NCBI GenBank assembly: GCA_934130175.1
Contig: CAKOXP010000023.1
Span: forward strand, 1-19,189
Length of the DNA: 19,189 bases
Direction of reading: 5' to 3'
Origin: an uncultured Bacilli bacterium
GTDB lineage: Bacteria > Bacillota_I > Bacilli_A > RF39 > UBA660
Shown: positions 1 through 6,651 of the stretch, piece after piece
Position numbering within the stretch: position 1 is the first letter of the stretch
Layout: each line of letters starts with the position of its first letter
Program-made: the position numbers and the translations under genes
Notes under the pieces: model-generated
What the model was told of the DNA's origin: nothing
Databases searched by the model: none
Seen by the model: the letters and a program-made list of their open reading frames with translations, nothing else

Positions 1-28
1 CCCAGTTGAGTATAGAACTCAACTAGGG
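1..28. terminator. hairpin at the window edge, possible terminator of the minus-strand small gene
   Basis: AGTTGAG (4-10) and CTCAACT (18-24) form a 7-bp stem with a 7-base loop. Flanking CCC and GGG could add three pairs across a one-base bulge. It lies just past the stop of the minus-strand gene at 53-289, where a terminator is expected, but any T-run on the minus strand would fall outside the window, so the call is incomplete. Confidence 0.4.
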
Positions 29-52
29 TTCAAATAAATTCTATTTAACTGT

Positions 53-289
53 CTACTTTTTGTTGACTAGTTCAATTATTATCATTCTTCTCTTTCTTTT
101 TTCATCTTCAGTTTTCTCTTGCTTTTCCTCTGGTACTTTAGAATTCATTAGCTTTTCTTTTTTTAATTTTGGTTTTTTGTTACTTTCACTTATTATGTGA
201 TCATATTCTTCTTTCTTTACAAAACGACCATTCTTCATTCTTATTACTTTTGATTTCTTTTTTGTTTCTTTTTTATTTAACAATCCCAT
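53..289 (-). CDS. small highly charged basic protein, function unknown
   Basis: I do not recognise this 78-residue protein. It is very rich in Lys, Glu and Arg and has no signal peptide, membrane segment or cysteine, so a cytoplasmic, possibly nucleic-acid- or ribosome-associated role is conceivable but unproven. It begins with ATG; an AGGAT element lies about 10 bases upstream. It follows the nifJ terminator and is followed by a hairpin at the window edge, so it looks like a one-gene transcript. Its composition could also arise in an AT-rich non-coding stretch. The fair ribosome site and flanking terminators tip the balance towards a real gene. Confidence 0.5.
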   Translation of the reverse strand: MGLLNKKETKKKSKVIRMKNGRFVKKEEYDHIISESNKKPKLKKEKLMNSKVPEEKQEKTEDEKRKRRMIIIELVNKK

Positions 290-355
290 CTAAATCACTA
301 TCCTATCTTCTTTTTTATTTTATCAAAATAGGACTTCTTTTTCAATATTAGCAAC

Positions 356-401
356 AAAAAAAAGTAAATTCTTCTTTGTGGTATTTTGGGAAGAATTTAC
401 T
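356..401 (-). terminator. intrinsic terminator of nifJ
   Basis: On the minus strand a perfect 12-bp stem (AGTAAATTCTTC pairing with GAAGAATTTACT; plus-strand arms 390-401 and 363-374) closes a 15-base loop and is followed by a run of eight T (356-363 on the plus strand as A). It begins 14 bases after the nifJ stop codon. Confidence 0.9.
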
Positions 402-414
402 TCTTTATATTTAT

Positions 415-3400
415 TTAATTTTCATCTATCTTTTCTTCTAATGCCTTATAATATTCATATCTATCAATAGCACTTTGTTTATTTTCTTCTAATATTTTCT
501 TATAATCTTTATTAAGATTTTTTAAAGAACGATATCTATCTTCTCCTCCAATAAAGTCAGCATATTTAGAGAAATCTGCTTTGGAATCCATTTTAAATTT
601 ATTTGTTTCTGGATTAAAGTGGAAGATTGGAAAATAACCTGATGATGTTGCTTCTTTTTCTTCATTGATACTATTAGCCATTCCTTTAAGAATACCTTGA
701 GCGATACATGGTGCATAACAAACTATAATTGATGGTCCATCATACTTTTCAGCTTCTTCTAAGACTTTAACAGCTTGATTAGGATTTGCGCCTAAAGAGA
801 TTGATGCTACATAAACATGTGGATAAGTTAAAGCAATTCTTAATAAATCTTTCTTTGCTTGTTTTTTACCACTTGATGCAAATTTAGCAACTGCTCCTAC
901 TCTTGTTGATTTAGAAGCTTGTCCTCCTGTATTTGAATATACTTCTGTATCAAGAACTAAAATATTAACATTTTCTTTATTTGCTAAAACATGATCAATA
1001 CCATTATATCCAATATCATAAGCCCAACCATCTCCACCAACTAACCAGAATGATCTAGGTCTTATGAAATCTTTTAATTCAAGTAGGCCTTCTACTTTAG
1101 TTTCATCAATTAGCTCTAAAAGAGCATCTGCTGTTTCTAGATTAATATCATTGCAATAATCTTTATATATTTTCTGTTCACTTTTTTTAATATTATTCAT
1201 GTTATTCTTTATTAAAGTAACAATTCTATTTTTCATTGTAATATCAGCTATTTTCATACCATAACCAAATTCGGCATTATCTTCAAATAATGAATTTGCC
1301 CATGGTACAGAATAAGGTGTATTAGGAGCACTTGCACCATAAATAGAAGAACATCCTGTTGCATTAGCAATTACTAATCTATCACCAAATAATTGAGTTA
1401 AAAGTTTTAAATATGGTGTTTCACCACAACCAGCACAAGCCCCACTAAACTCAAACTTAGGTGTTTTAAACTGACTGTTTTTAACTGTTCCTACTGGAGA
1501 AATATCTTTTTCTTTTACTTCATTAAATAAATAATTAGCTGCTTCTTCATAAGCATTTAAATCAAGATATTTCTTATCTTTCATTTCTAAGGCTTTATTT
1601 TGCTTTTTACCAGGACAAATATTACTACATAAAGAACATCCTGTACAATCTTTTGCGCTGATACCTATTGTAAATTTATAATCTTTATCCTTTATTTTAG
1701 CATCTATCAAAGTTTTTTGAACTATTTCAGGAGCATCCATTACTTCTTTTTCATCAAGTAAGAATGGTCTTATAACTCCATGTGGGCAAACCAAGGAACA
1801 TAAATTACATGAAATACAGTTCTCACTATTATAACAAGGTAAGATGTTACTGATATCTCTTTTTTCTAGTCTTGTAGTTGAAGATGGAAAAGTTCCATCA
1901 GGAGATTTTACAAAGTCAGATACCTTTAAATTATCTCCTTCCATAGAGTTAATAATTTCAAAAGTAGTTCTTTTCTTTTCTATTTCATCATCAAAATCTA
2001 CATCAGGTATTTTTACTTGAATAACAGAGTTAATTGAATCATTAATAGCTTTAATATTTTTAGAAACTATATCTCCACCCTTGTTACTAAATCTTTTTTC
2101 TATATTTTTCTTAATTTCTCCTGTTGCGAAGGAAAAGTCAATTACTTTACCAAGTTTAAATATTAATGTTTCCATAATGGCACTTATCTTACCATTTAAA
2201 CCAGATTCTTTAGCAATCTTAGAAGCATCTACTATATAGAATTTTACATTTTTCTTTTGCATTATCTTTTTATCTCTAACAGAGATATTTTTTAATACTT
2301 CATTGGCATCCATACTAGTATTTAATAAAAATATTCCATGTGATTTAATTTTATCTAACATCTTTAATCTAGATAAATATCTATCTTTAGTACATACAAC
2401 TAATGATGGATTTTCAACATAGTAAGCTGATCTAATTGGATTTTTATCAAATCTTAAGTGACTTACAGTTACACCACCTGATTTTTTAGAATCATACTGA
2501 AAATATCCTTGTACATAGGCTCTTGTATTTTCACCTGTTATTTTCATTAAGTCTTTACAAGCAGATACCATTCCATCCGAACCATATCCATATACTAAGA
2601 AAGATGTTGATGTTGTTGGTAATTTAAAGTCTTTATCATAAGTAATTGAAAGATTTGTAATATCATCTTCAATTCCTACAGTGAAGTTTGTATGACAACT
2701 TCTACTATCTAAAAAGTCATAGATACCCTTTATCATTGCTGGTGTTGTATTTTTAGAAGATAATCCATATCTACCACCAACTATTGTTACTTTGGCATCT
2801 TTTTCTTTTAAGACTCTCACAACATCTAAATATAATGGCTCTCCATTACTACCAGCTTCTTTAGTACGATCTAATACAGCTATTTTTTTAACTGTTTTAG
2901 GTAAAGCTTTCAAAAAGTATTTAGTACTAAATGGACGATATAATAATACTTCTATTAATCCTACATTTTGATGTTTTACCTCTGTTAAATACTCAATAGT
3001 TTCTTTAATAGTTTCACAAACTGAACCCATAGCTACTATAACTTTAGTAGCATTAGGACTTCCATAATAATTAAATGGAGCATAATTTCTTCCTGTTATT
3101 TCTCCTATTTTTTCCATGTAATCATTAACAATATCAGGTAATTTGTCATAATATTCATTTCTAACTTCTGTAGCTTGGAAATAAATATCTTCATTTTGAC
3201 TAGTACCACGTGTTACTGGTTTATATGGATTAAGGGCTCTGTCTCTAAATTCTTTTAATTTCTTTTCATCAATTAAATCTTTAACTTTAGAAAAATCTAT
3301 AACATCTATTTTTTGTAATTCATGACTTGTTCTAAAACCATCGAAAAAGTTAATAAATGGTAAGCTTCCTTTTATTGCTGAAAGATACGCAACATTTGTT

Positions 3401-3846
3401 AAATCATGTACTTGTTGTACTGATGAAGATGAAAGTATGGCAAAACCTGTAGAACGAGCTGCATAAACATCTTGATGATCACCAAATATTGATAAAGCAT
3501 GAGTAGCAAGACTTCTTGCGGCTACATTGATAACACAAGGTAACATTTCACCAGCTATTTTATACATATTAGGTAACATAAGTAAAAGTCCTTGACTTGC
3601 TGTATAAGTAGTTGTAAGACAACCTAATTGTAGTGAGCCATGAACCATACCAGCTGCTCCTGCTTCACTTTCCATTTCTACTACTTTAACTGGTGTATCA
3701 AAGAAATTAAGTTTACCATTATTTGCCCATTTATCAGTTAACTCTGCCATAGGTGATGCTGGTGTTATTGGATATATTCCAGCTACTTCAGTAAAATTAT
3801 AAGCAGATAAAGCACAAGCTTCATTACCATCCATTATCTTTTTCAT
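415..3846 (-). CDS. nifJ: pyruvate:ferredoxin (flavodoxin) oxidoreductase, single-chain
   Basis: Oxidatively decarboxylates pyruvate to acetyl-CoA and CO2 and passes electrons to ferredoxin or flavodoxin, the usual entry to fermentation in anaerobes; cytoplasmic. At 1143 residues it is close to the usual ~1170-1190 for the fused form. Domain order is complete: N-terminal pyruvate-binding half starting with 'YPITPASPMAE' (about residue 25), the central transketolase-like and EKR regions, two 4Fe-4S ferredoxin motifs (CxxCxxCxxxCP near 675 and CTGCSLCSNICP near 735), then the TPP domain with 'GACAGCGETPY' (about 805), 'GGDGWAYDIGYNG' (about 942) and a C-terminal 'CYAPC' (about 1045). The Cys ligands expected for three clusters are visible. 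The ATG follows GGAGGG by 5 bases. It has its own promoter and terminator, so it is a single-gene transcript. No damage is visible. Confidence 0.97.
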   Translation of the reverse strand: MKKIMDGNEACALSAYNFTEVAGIYPITPASPMAELTDKWANNGKLNFFDTPVKVVEMESEAGAAGMVHGSLQLGCLTTTYTASQGLLLMLPNMYKIAGEMLPCVINVAARSLATHALSIFGDHQDVYAARSTGFAILSSSSVQQVHDLTNVAYLSAIKGSLPFINFFDGFRTSHELQKIDVIDFSKVKDLIDEKKLKEFRDRALNPYKPVTRGTSQNEDIYFQATEVRNEYYDKLPDIVNDYMEKIGEITGRNYAPFNYYGSPNATKVIVAMGSVCETIKETIEYLTEVKHQNVGLIEVLLYRPFSTKYFLKALPKTVKKIAVLDRTKEAGSNGEPLYLDVVRVLKEKDAKVTIVGGRYGLSSKNTTPAMIKGIYDFLDSRSCHTNFTVGIEDDITNLSITYDKDFKLPTTSTSFLVYGYGSDGMVSACKDLMKITGENTRAYVQGYFQYDSKKSGGVTVSHLRFDKNPIRSAYYVENPSLVVCTKDRYLSRLKMLDKIKSHGIFLLNTSMDANEVLKNISVRDKKIMQKKNVKFYIVDASKIAKESGLNGKISAIMETLIFKLGKVIDFSFATGEIKKNIEKRFSNKGGDIVSKNIKAINDSINSVIQVKIPDVDFDDEIEKKRTTFEIINSMEGDNLKVSDFVKSPDGTFPSSTTRLEKRDISNILPCYNSENCISCNLCSLVCPHGVIRPFLLDEKEVMDAPEIVQKTLIDAKIKDKDYKFTIGISAKDCTGCSLCSNICPGKKQNKALEMKDKKYLDLNAYEEAANYLFNEVKEKDISPVGTVKNSQFKTPKFEFSGACAGCGETPYLKLLTQLFGDRLVIANATGCSSIYGASAPNTPYSVPWANSLFEDNAEFGYGMKIADITMKNRIVTLIKNNMNNIKKSEQKIYKDYCNDINLETADALLELIDETKVEGLLELKDFIRPRSFWLVGGDGWAYDIGYNGIDHVLANKENVNILVLDTEVYSNTGGQASKSTRVGAVAKFASSGKKQAKKDLLRIALTYPHVYVASISLGANPNQAVKVLEEAEKYDGPSIIVCYAPCIAQGILKGMANSINEEKEATSSGYFPIFHFNPETNKFKMDSKADFSKYADFIGGEDRYRSLKNLNKDYKKILEENKQSAIDRYEYYKALEEKIDEN

Positions 3847-3874
3847 CTAATCCCTCCATTATTTATCTATATAC

Positions 3875-3880
3875 ATTATA
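3875..3880 (-). promoter_or_regulatory. -10 box of the nifJ promoter
   Basis: A perfect TATAAT on the minus strand, 28 bases upstream of the nifJ ATG and after the previous gene's terminator. The -35 region is only T-rich and no good hexamer is seen, so only the -10 is annotated. Confidence 0.6.
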
Positions 3881-3905
3881 TACTAAATTTAAAAAAATTA
3901 AAACA

Positions 3906-3931
3906 TCGAAAAAAGTGGTTACTCCACTTTT
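3906..3931 (-). terminator. intrinsic terminator of the small acidic protein gene
   Basis: An 8-bp stem AAAAGTGG/CCACTTTT (arms 3924-3931 and 3911-3918) with a 5-base loop, followed on the minus strand by further T. It lies 4 bases after the stop codon at 3936. The arms are A/T-rich on both sides, so it could act weakly in the other direction too. Confidence 0.75.
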
Positions 3932-3935
3932 CAAA

Positions 3936-4256
3936 TTACCTATTTCTAACACTACCATGTTTTTCTGATAATACAGATAATGTATCATTTAATTTAGATG
4001 AAGCATTTGACATCTTCTGTCCAACTTTTTCAATATCAGTTGAATAATCAACTTCACTACTACTATCTATAGCCCTAGCCATAGTATTTGCGTAAGTTTC
4101 CTTCCAAGTAGTAGCATCTTTATAATCTTTCTTTAGTTGTTCTCTTTCTTCTTGATTCAAATCATCAAAGAAAGCCACTTCATTTTTACCCCATTCTTCA
4201 AATTTTCTGTTATCGTCTTCTTCTTCAAACATAGAGTTTAAATCGTTATTATGCAT
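3936..4256 (-). CDS. small acidic, mostly helical protein, function unknown
   Basis: Not recognised. From the preferred ATG it has 106 residues: an acidic N-terminal third with 'FEEEDD', a Trp-containing middle ('EEWGKNEVAFFDDL', 'TTWKETYANTMARAID') and an amphipathic helical end ('VGQKMSNASSKLNDTLSVLSEKHG'). There is no signal peptide, membrane segment or cysteine. A longer reading from a TTG at 4274 is possible, but AAGG sits 7 bases before the ATG at 4256, inside that extension, so the ATG is preferred. The gene lies downstream of the variable-repeat region where a DGR accessory gene could sit. Its length is near that of Avd, but its acidic character and lack of recognisable Avd features argue against that. 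Confidence 0.7.
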   Translation of the reverse strand: MHNNDLNSMFEEEDDNRKFEEWGKNEVAFFDDLNQEEREQLKKDYKDATTWKETYANTMARAIDSSSEVDYSTDIEKVGQKMSNASSKLNDTLSVLSEKHGSVRNR

Positions 4257-4369
4257 AATCTTACCTTCTTTCAATTTTATGTAATTCTTTTCTTTATTTA
4301 TTCTGCATCTATATCTCAGTAGTAATTCTATAAAATGAAGATTTTCGTTACACCAATAACATACAAATG

Positions 4370-4375
4370 ATTATA
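4370..4375 (-). promoter_or_regulatory. possible -10 box upstream of the small acidic protein gene
   Basis: TATAAT on the minus strand, about 114 bases before the ATG at 4256. No matching -35 is seen, and the leader would be long, so this is a weak call. TATAAT arises easily in such AT-rich DNA. Confidence 0.3.
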
Positions 4376-4425
4376 GTACTACTAACCTAAATTTTAACTT
4401 ACTACTATATATTTTGTGTTTATCA

Positions 4426-4474
4426 CAAGAAACAGCCTTGTTTCCTGGCTTGTATAAAAAACCGTGGTTTCTTG
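4426..4474. other. nested hairpin, possible structured RNA
   Basis: An outer 8-bp inverted repeat CAAGAAAC (4426-4433) / GTTTCTTG (4467-4474) encloses an inner AGCC (4434-4437) / GGCT (4447-4450) pair. No T-run follows on either strand, so it is not a simple terminator. It lies just past the partial variable-repeat copy in the minus-strand direction, where structured RNA following a template repeat would be found, but no known RNA family is recognised. Confidence 0.3.
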
Positions 4475-4494
4475 AATTATAGTCTCAGAAAAAT

Positions 4495-4538
4495 CTGGGT
4501 GGTTACTAGTTGCAGTTAACATTGCAGCTCCACTTGTT
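4495..4538 (-). repeat. partial copy of the variable repeat; candidate DGR template repeat or its remnant
   Basis: Read on the minus strand, this segment joins pieces found at both ends of the neighbouring gene's variable region. Its 5' part has AACAAGTG and then AGCTGCAATGTTA, both present at 4876-4883 and 4851-4863. Its 3' part (4501-4523) aligns without gaps to 4712-4734, the last codons and stop of that gene. In those 23 bases there are five differences; in every one this copy has A (coding strand) and the gene has G, T or C. The other 14 non-A bases are identical. That is the pattern expected of a template repeat (TR). Compared with the variable region it lacks the interior, as if deleted or collapsed between internal repeats. 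It would encode SCNVNCN followed by a stop. Confidence 0.55.
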
Positions 4539-4550
4539 CAAGATGTCCCT

Positions 4551-4582
4551 CACGGGAAGTACCTGAACGTGTACTTCCCGTG
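4551..4582. other. GC-rich perfect 12-bp hairpin
   Basis: CACGGGAAGTAC (4551-4562) and GTACTTCCCGTG (4571-4582) are perfectly complementary with an 8-base loop. On the plus strand a T-rich stretch (4583-4597) follows, so it could terminate plus-strand transcription, but no plus-strand gene is present. On the minus strand no T-run follows. It sits between the variable region and its partial copy and may be part of the same element. Confidence 0.5.
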
Positions 4583-4661
4583 TATATTATTTTTTTCATT
4601 TTCATTGCCTACACTTGCTTACTCGTTCGGCACTATTCGTCGCCATATATGGCTCCTACAA

Positions 4662-4683
4662 TATCTTTGCTAACGCAAAGATA
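4662..4683. other. 9-bp stem, 4-base loop hairpin downstream of the variable region
   Basis: TATCTTTGC (4662-4670) and GCAAAGATA (4675-4683) form a perfect stem with a 4-base loop (GTTA on the coding strand). There is no T-run after it on the minus strand, so it is not a standard terminator. DGR targets often carry a short-stem, 4-base-loop DNA hairpin just after the variable repeat that aids retrohoming. This one begins about 20 bases after the repeat end, and its loop is not the GRNA type known from the Bordetella phage system, so the parallel is only suggestive. Confidence 0.4.
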
Positions 4684-4702
4684 GATATTAGATTATAAGA
4701 TA

Positions 4703-4863
4703 CTGGGGGCAGGCTACTAGGGGCAGATAACATCGCCATCAGCATGCACATAGCAGGACGAATAATCAGAATAATCGGAGCAGTACACGTCGCCATTCGA
4801 GTAGACGTAGCAGCTGAAATCCGAGGCATGGCAGTTAACGTAGGACGAGCTAACATTGCAGCT
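4703..4863 (-). repeat. putative DGR-type variable repeat (VR) with GC-rich 3' end
   Basis: This covers the last 48 codons of the secreted-protein gene plus the bases just after its stop. Its composition is much richer in G+C than its surroundings. Its codons fit adenine-directed mutagenesis of AAY codons: AGC, TAC, CAT, GAT, GCC, ATC and CCC at positions where a template would have AAC or AAT. The 3' end (about 4703-4720, CTAGTAGCCTGCCCCCAG on the coding strand) resembles the GC-rich initiation-of-mutagenic-homing site seen in DGRs, and the partial copy at 4495-4506 carries a related but not identical version. The call rests on pattern alone, as no reverse transcriptase is present here. Confidence 0.5.
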
Positions 4864-5241
4864 AACATCTGAGAACACTTGTTGTATGTGATTTTTTTCT
4901 ACATCCCAATTATTTATTTTAAAACACTGAAATATATTATTTCTATTAATGCATATTCCCATTTTACTAGCAAATATTGTTCCTTTTGAATTTGTTTCAG
5001 TACAAATTTTTCCAGAAGGACACTTTGCCTCTGCTTCTGTTATTTTCGTTGTTGCTTTCGTATTTAATTTATCTATGGCATCCTGTACATTTGTTGCTCC
5101 TATACTTGTATTATCTTCATAAGTGATTTCTTTACTTGCTATTACACCTGCTGCATATACTCCTGTTCCTGCTACTAGTAAACCTAATGTAAATGCTACT
5201 ACAAGTTTAAGGTTATTTTTTATAAAGTTTCTTAATTTCAT
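4717..5241 (-). CDS. secreted/anchored protein with a Cys-repeat, hypervariable-looking C-terminus
   Basis: 174 residues. An N-terminal hydrophobic segment (about 11-32, 'LKLVVAFTLGLLVAGTGVYA') acts as signal peptide or membrane anchor. Next comes a module 'ITYEDNTSIGATNVQDAID' (about 38-57), the same kind as in the protein at 9850-10686, then a short linker with two Cys pairs. The C-terminus (127-174) has three tandem units of the form CxV(5-6)VxC: C128-C137, C144-C154, C163-C173, probably disulfide-closed hairpins outside the cell. In residues 127-174, 42 of 48 codons end in C or T, and nearly all non-Cys/Val positions are Ser, Tyr, Asp, His, Asn, Ala or Ile, as expected if AAC/AAT codons were mutated at their adenines. 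The ATG follows GAGGT by 8 bases. It is probably cotranscribed with the Cse60-like gene 50 bases upstream. I do not recognise a named family for the repeat. Confidence 0.85.
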   Translation of the reverse strand: MKLRNFIKNNLKLVVAFTLGLLVAGTGVYAAGVIASKEITYEDNTSIGATNVQDAIDKLNTKATTKITEAEAKCPSGKICTETNSKGTIFASKMGICINRNNIFQCFKINNWDVEKNHIQQVFSDVSCNVSSSYVNCHASDFSCYVYSNGDVYCSDYSDYSSCYVHADGDVICP

Positions 5242-5291
5242 AACACTCTACCTCTATTATCTTATCTATTAACAGAATAACATTTTTTCTT

Positions 5292-5468
5292 CTATTTATC
5301 AAGTAAAACAATCATTGCTGAAAAACAAAATATTTGTTCCTCTCCAAAAATAGAACAGCTCACTTGATACTTTATATCTATTACTTCTTTATCAGTTTCA
5401 TCTAAAAAATTATTAACACTTTCTTCTAGATCTTTTTCACTTTCTTCATCGAACATTTTTATTTTCAT
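5292..5468 (-). CDS. Cse60-like small protein
   Basis: A 58-residue reading frame starting 'MKIKMFDEESEKDLEESVN' and containing 'EVIDIKYQVS' and 'EEQIFCFSAMIVLLD'. The order acidic N-terminal helix, 'IDIKY' strand, then '(Y/F)CFSAMI' strand matches, from memory, the small Cse60 family (a sigma-E-controlled sporulation protein in Bacillus, role unknown). A ribosome site GGTGA lies 6 bases before the ATG. It follows the terminator at 5518-5545 and precedes the variable-repeat gene by 50 bases with no terminator between, so the two are probably cotranscribed. It could be a general small protein with no sporulation role in this organism. The family call needs a profile search. Confidence 0.75.
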   Translation of the reverse strand: MKIKMFDEESEKDLEESVNNFLDETDKEVIDIKYQVSCSIFGEEQIFCFSAMIVLLDK

Positions 5469-5517
5469 ATCTTATCACCAAATATATAATAAATCTTTAT
5501 GTATGAAATTTTTGTAG

Positions 5518-5545
5518 AAAAAAAACTACTATTTTAAATAGTAGT
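5518..5545 (-). terminator. intrinsic terminator of the glycan operon
   Basis: On the minus strand the inverted repeat ACTACTAT/ATAGTAGT (within 5525-5545) is followed by seven T (5518-5524 as A on the plus strand). It lies 5 bases after the stop of the phosphodiester glycosidase gene and closes the operon that starts near 9825. Confidence 0.88.
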
Positions 5546-5550
5546 CAATT

Positions 5551-6651
5551 TTATTTTACTATCCAGAAAGTTGACATGTCACGTAATCCATTTTTACCGC
5601 CAGCTACTGGAGTATTTATAATTTTATTATTGATAACTAACTCTGATGAACTTCCTCCATCTAGATTAGCAGCATTCACAGCTCCATAGTTTTCCATTAT
5701 TTCTGTCAAATCTCCCATATCAGCACCAATACTTGTTGCTAAACGTCCATTTATAACTAAGAATAAAGCAATACCATCTGCTCTTTGTCCAATTGCAGTA
5801 CGAGGAGCTATTCCCCATCCACCATTTCCTTTAACAAAAGCACTCTTTCCATTTATAATTAAGAATGGGCCAAATTCAACAGCATCTCTCATTCCCATTT
5901 TTATTGCTTCTTCCTTAGAAAACTTACCTAAAACCAACTTATTTTCTTTGGTGAATCCAATAAATCCACCACCCATTTTAGCATCATCATAGTCACTTAC
6001 TACCTTACCATTTGAAATAACAGTTCCATGAGGAAGTGCTCCATTACTATTCCAATCTGGATCATAAAATCCACCTGCATTCATAGCAATAATTGCATTA
6101 TTATCTTTAGCAACAGTAGTTATAGCTTCTCCTCTTTTTCCTAAATATTTAGAGGTTGCTATAGATATTCTAGATGGATCATAAATAGCTACTAAATAAC
6201 CTTTATAACTTTTACCTTGAATATCTATAACTTTATATAAATCTCCTTCTTCACGATCTAAAATTTGTTCTTCATACTTATTCTTATAAACAGTTGACTT
6301 TTTATATTTACTAAACTTAATTAATGAGGTATTTGTCTTACCCTCTGGTTCTATAATAGCATTGCTTTTTAATACTTCCTGAATTGTTTTATCACTATAT
6401 AAAGCAGTGGCTAAATATTGATGATTCATAGTAGTCATTGCTGTTGTTATCCATAAATTTCTAAATCCTGGCCATGGACCATATAATAGAAATAAAGCTA
6501 TTCCAAATAATCCTACAGCACTACTTAAGCCTATTATTAACTTTTTTCTTTTCTTTTTTGGCTTTTTATCTTTTTTATTTTTATTATCATTTTGATTTAT
6601 ATTATTATTCTCATCAATTGTCAATAATTCTACTACATCTTCATTATTCAT
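5551..6651 (-). CDS. membrane-anchored phosphodiester glycosidase (NAGPA domain)
   Basis: 366 residues. A Lys-rich cytoplasmic start (about 1-36) is followed by one membrane segment (about 38-60), then an extracytoplasmic domain of the NAGPA / phosphodiester glycosidase family (Pfam NAGPA, often labelled exopolysaccharide biosynthesis protein). Family signatures visible are 'AIIAMNAGGFYDP', 'GTVISNGKVVSD', 'PRTAIGQRADG', 'NLDGGSSSELV' and the end 'LRDMSTFWIV'. Members cleave GlcNAc-phosphodiester linkages or similar sugar-phosphate bonds, so the substrate here may be a surface glycan or teichoic-type polymer; that is inference from the neighbouring glycosyltransferases. The ATG overlaps the upstream stop in a TAATG, implying translational coupling. 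It is the last gene of the operon. Confidence 0.9.
   Translation of the reverse strand: MNNEDVVELLTIDENNNINQNDNKNKKDKKPKKKRKKLIIGLSSAVGLFGIALFLLYGPWPGFRNLWITTAMTTMNHQYLATALYSDKTIQEVLKSNAIIEPEGKTNTSLIKFSKYKKSTVYKNKYEEQILDREEGDLYKVIDIQGKSYKGYLVAIYDPSRISIATSKYLGKRGEAITTVAKDNNAIIAMNAGGFYDPDWNSNGALPHGTVISNGKVVSDYDDAKMGGGFIGFTKENKLVLGKFSKEEAIKMGMRDAVEFGPFLIINGKSAFVKGNGGWGIAPRTAIGQRADGIALFLVINGRLATSIGADMGDLTEIMENYGAVNAANLDGGSSSELVINNKIINTPVAGGKNGLRDMSTFWIVK

Larger units (their letters stand above)
4257..4716. other. 460-base intergenic stretch with several inverted repeats and a partial copy of the variable repeat
   Basis: No convincing coding region. It holds, from low to high coordinates: a possible -10 box (4370-4375), a nested hairpin (4426-4474), a partial copy of the 3' end of the neighbouring gene (4495-4538), a GC-rich 12-bp hairpin (4551-4582), a perfect palindrome GCCATATATGGC (4642-4653) and a 9-bp hairpin (4662-4683). 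Base composition from about 4500 to 4870 is clearly more GC-rich than the rest of the window, which suggests a different origin or a constrained non-coding function. Confidence 0.7.

Noticed and set aside
169..351. Plus-strand frames such as 169-351, 6474-6785, 7400-7651, 10878-11234 and 12644-12877
   Set aside because: These are hydrophobic or low-complexity shadows of minus-strand genes or of AT-rich DNA, with no ribosome sites or recognisable domains.
3936..4256. Small helical protein near the repeat pair as a DGR accessory protein (Avd)
   Set aside because: The length is similar, but the protein is acidic with no recognisable Avd features, while Avd is a basic nucleic-acid-binding bundle. 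No reverse transcriptase follows it.
4625..4655. A further fragment of the variable repeat on the minus strand near GGCGACGAATAGTGC
   Set aside because: It shares GGCGACG and TGC with the variable region, but the other differences are not confined to A, so chance similarity is as likely.
4656..4868. Minus-strand 70-residue frame overlapping the variable region
   Set aside because: It lies in another frame of the secreted-protein gene, has an Ala/Met/Pro-rich composition caused by the NNC/NNT codon pattern, and has no ribosome site.
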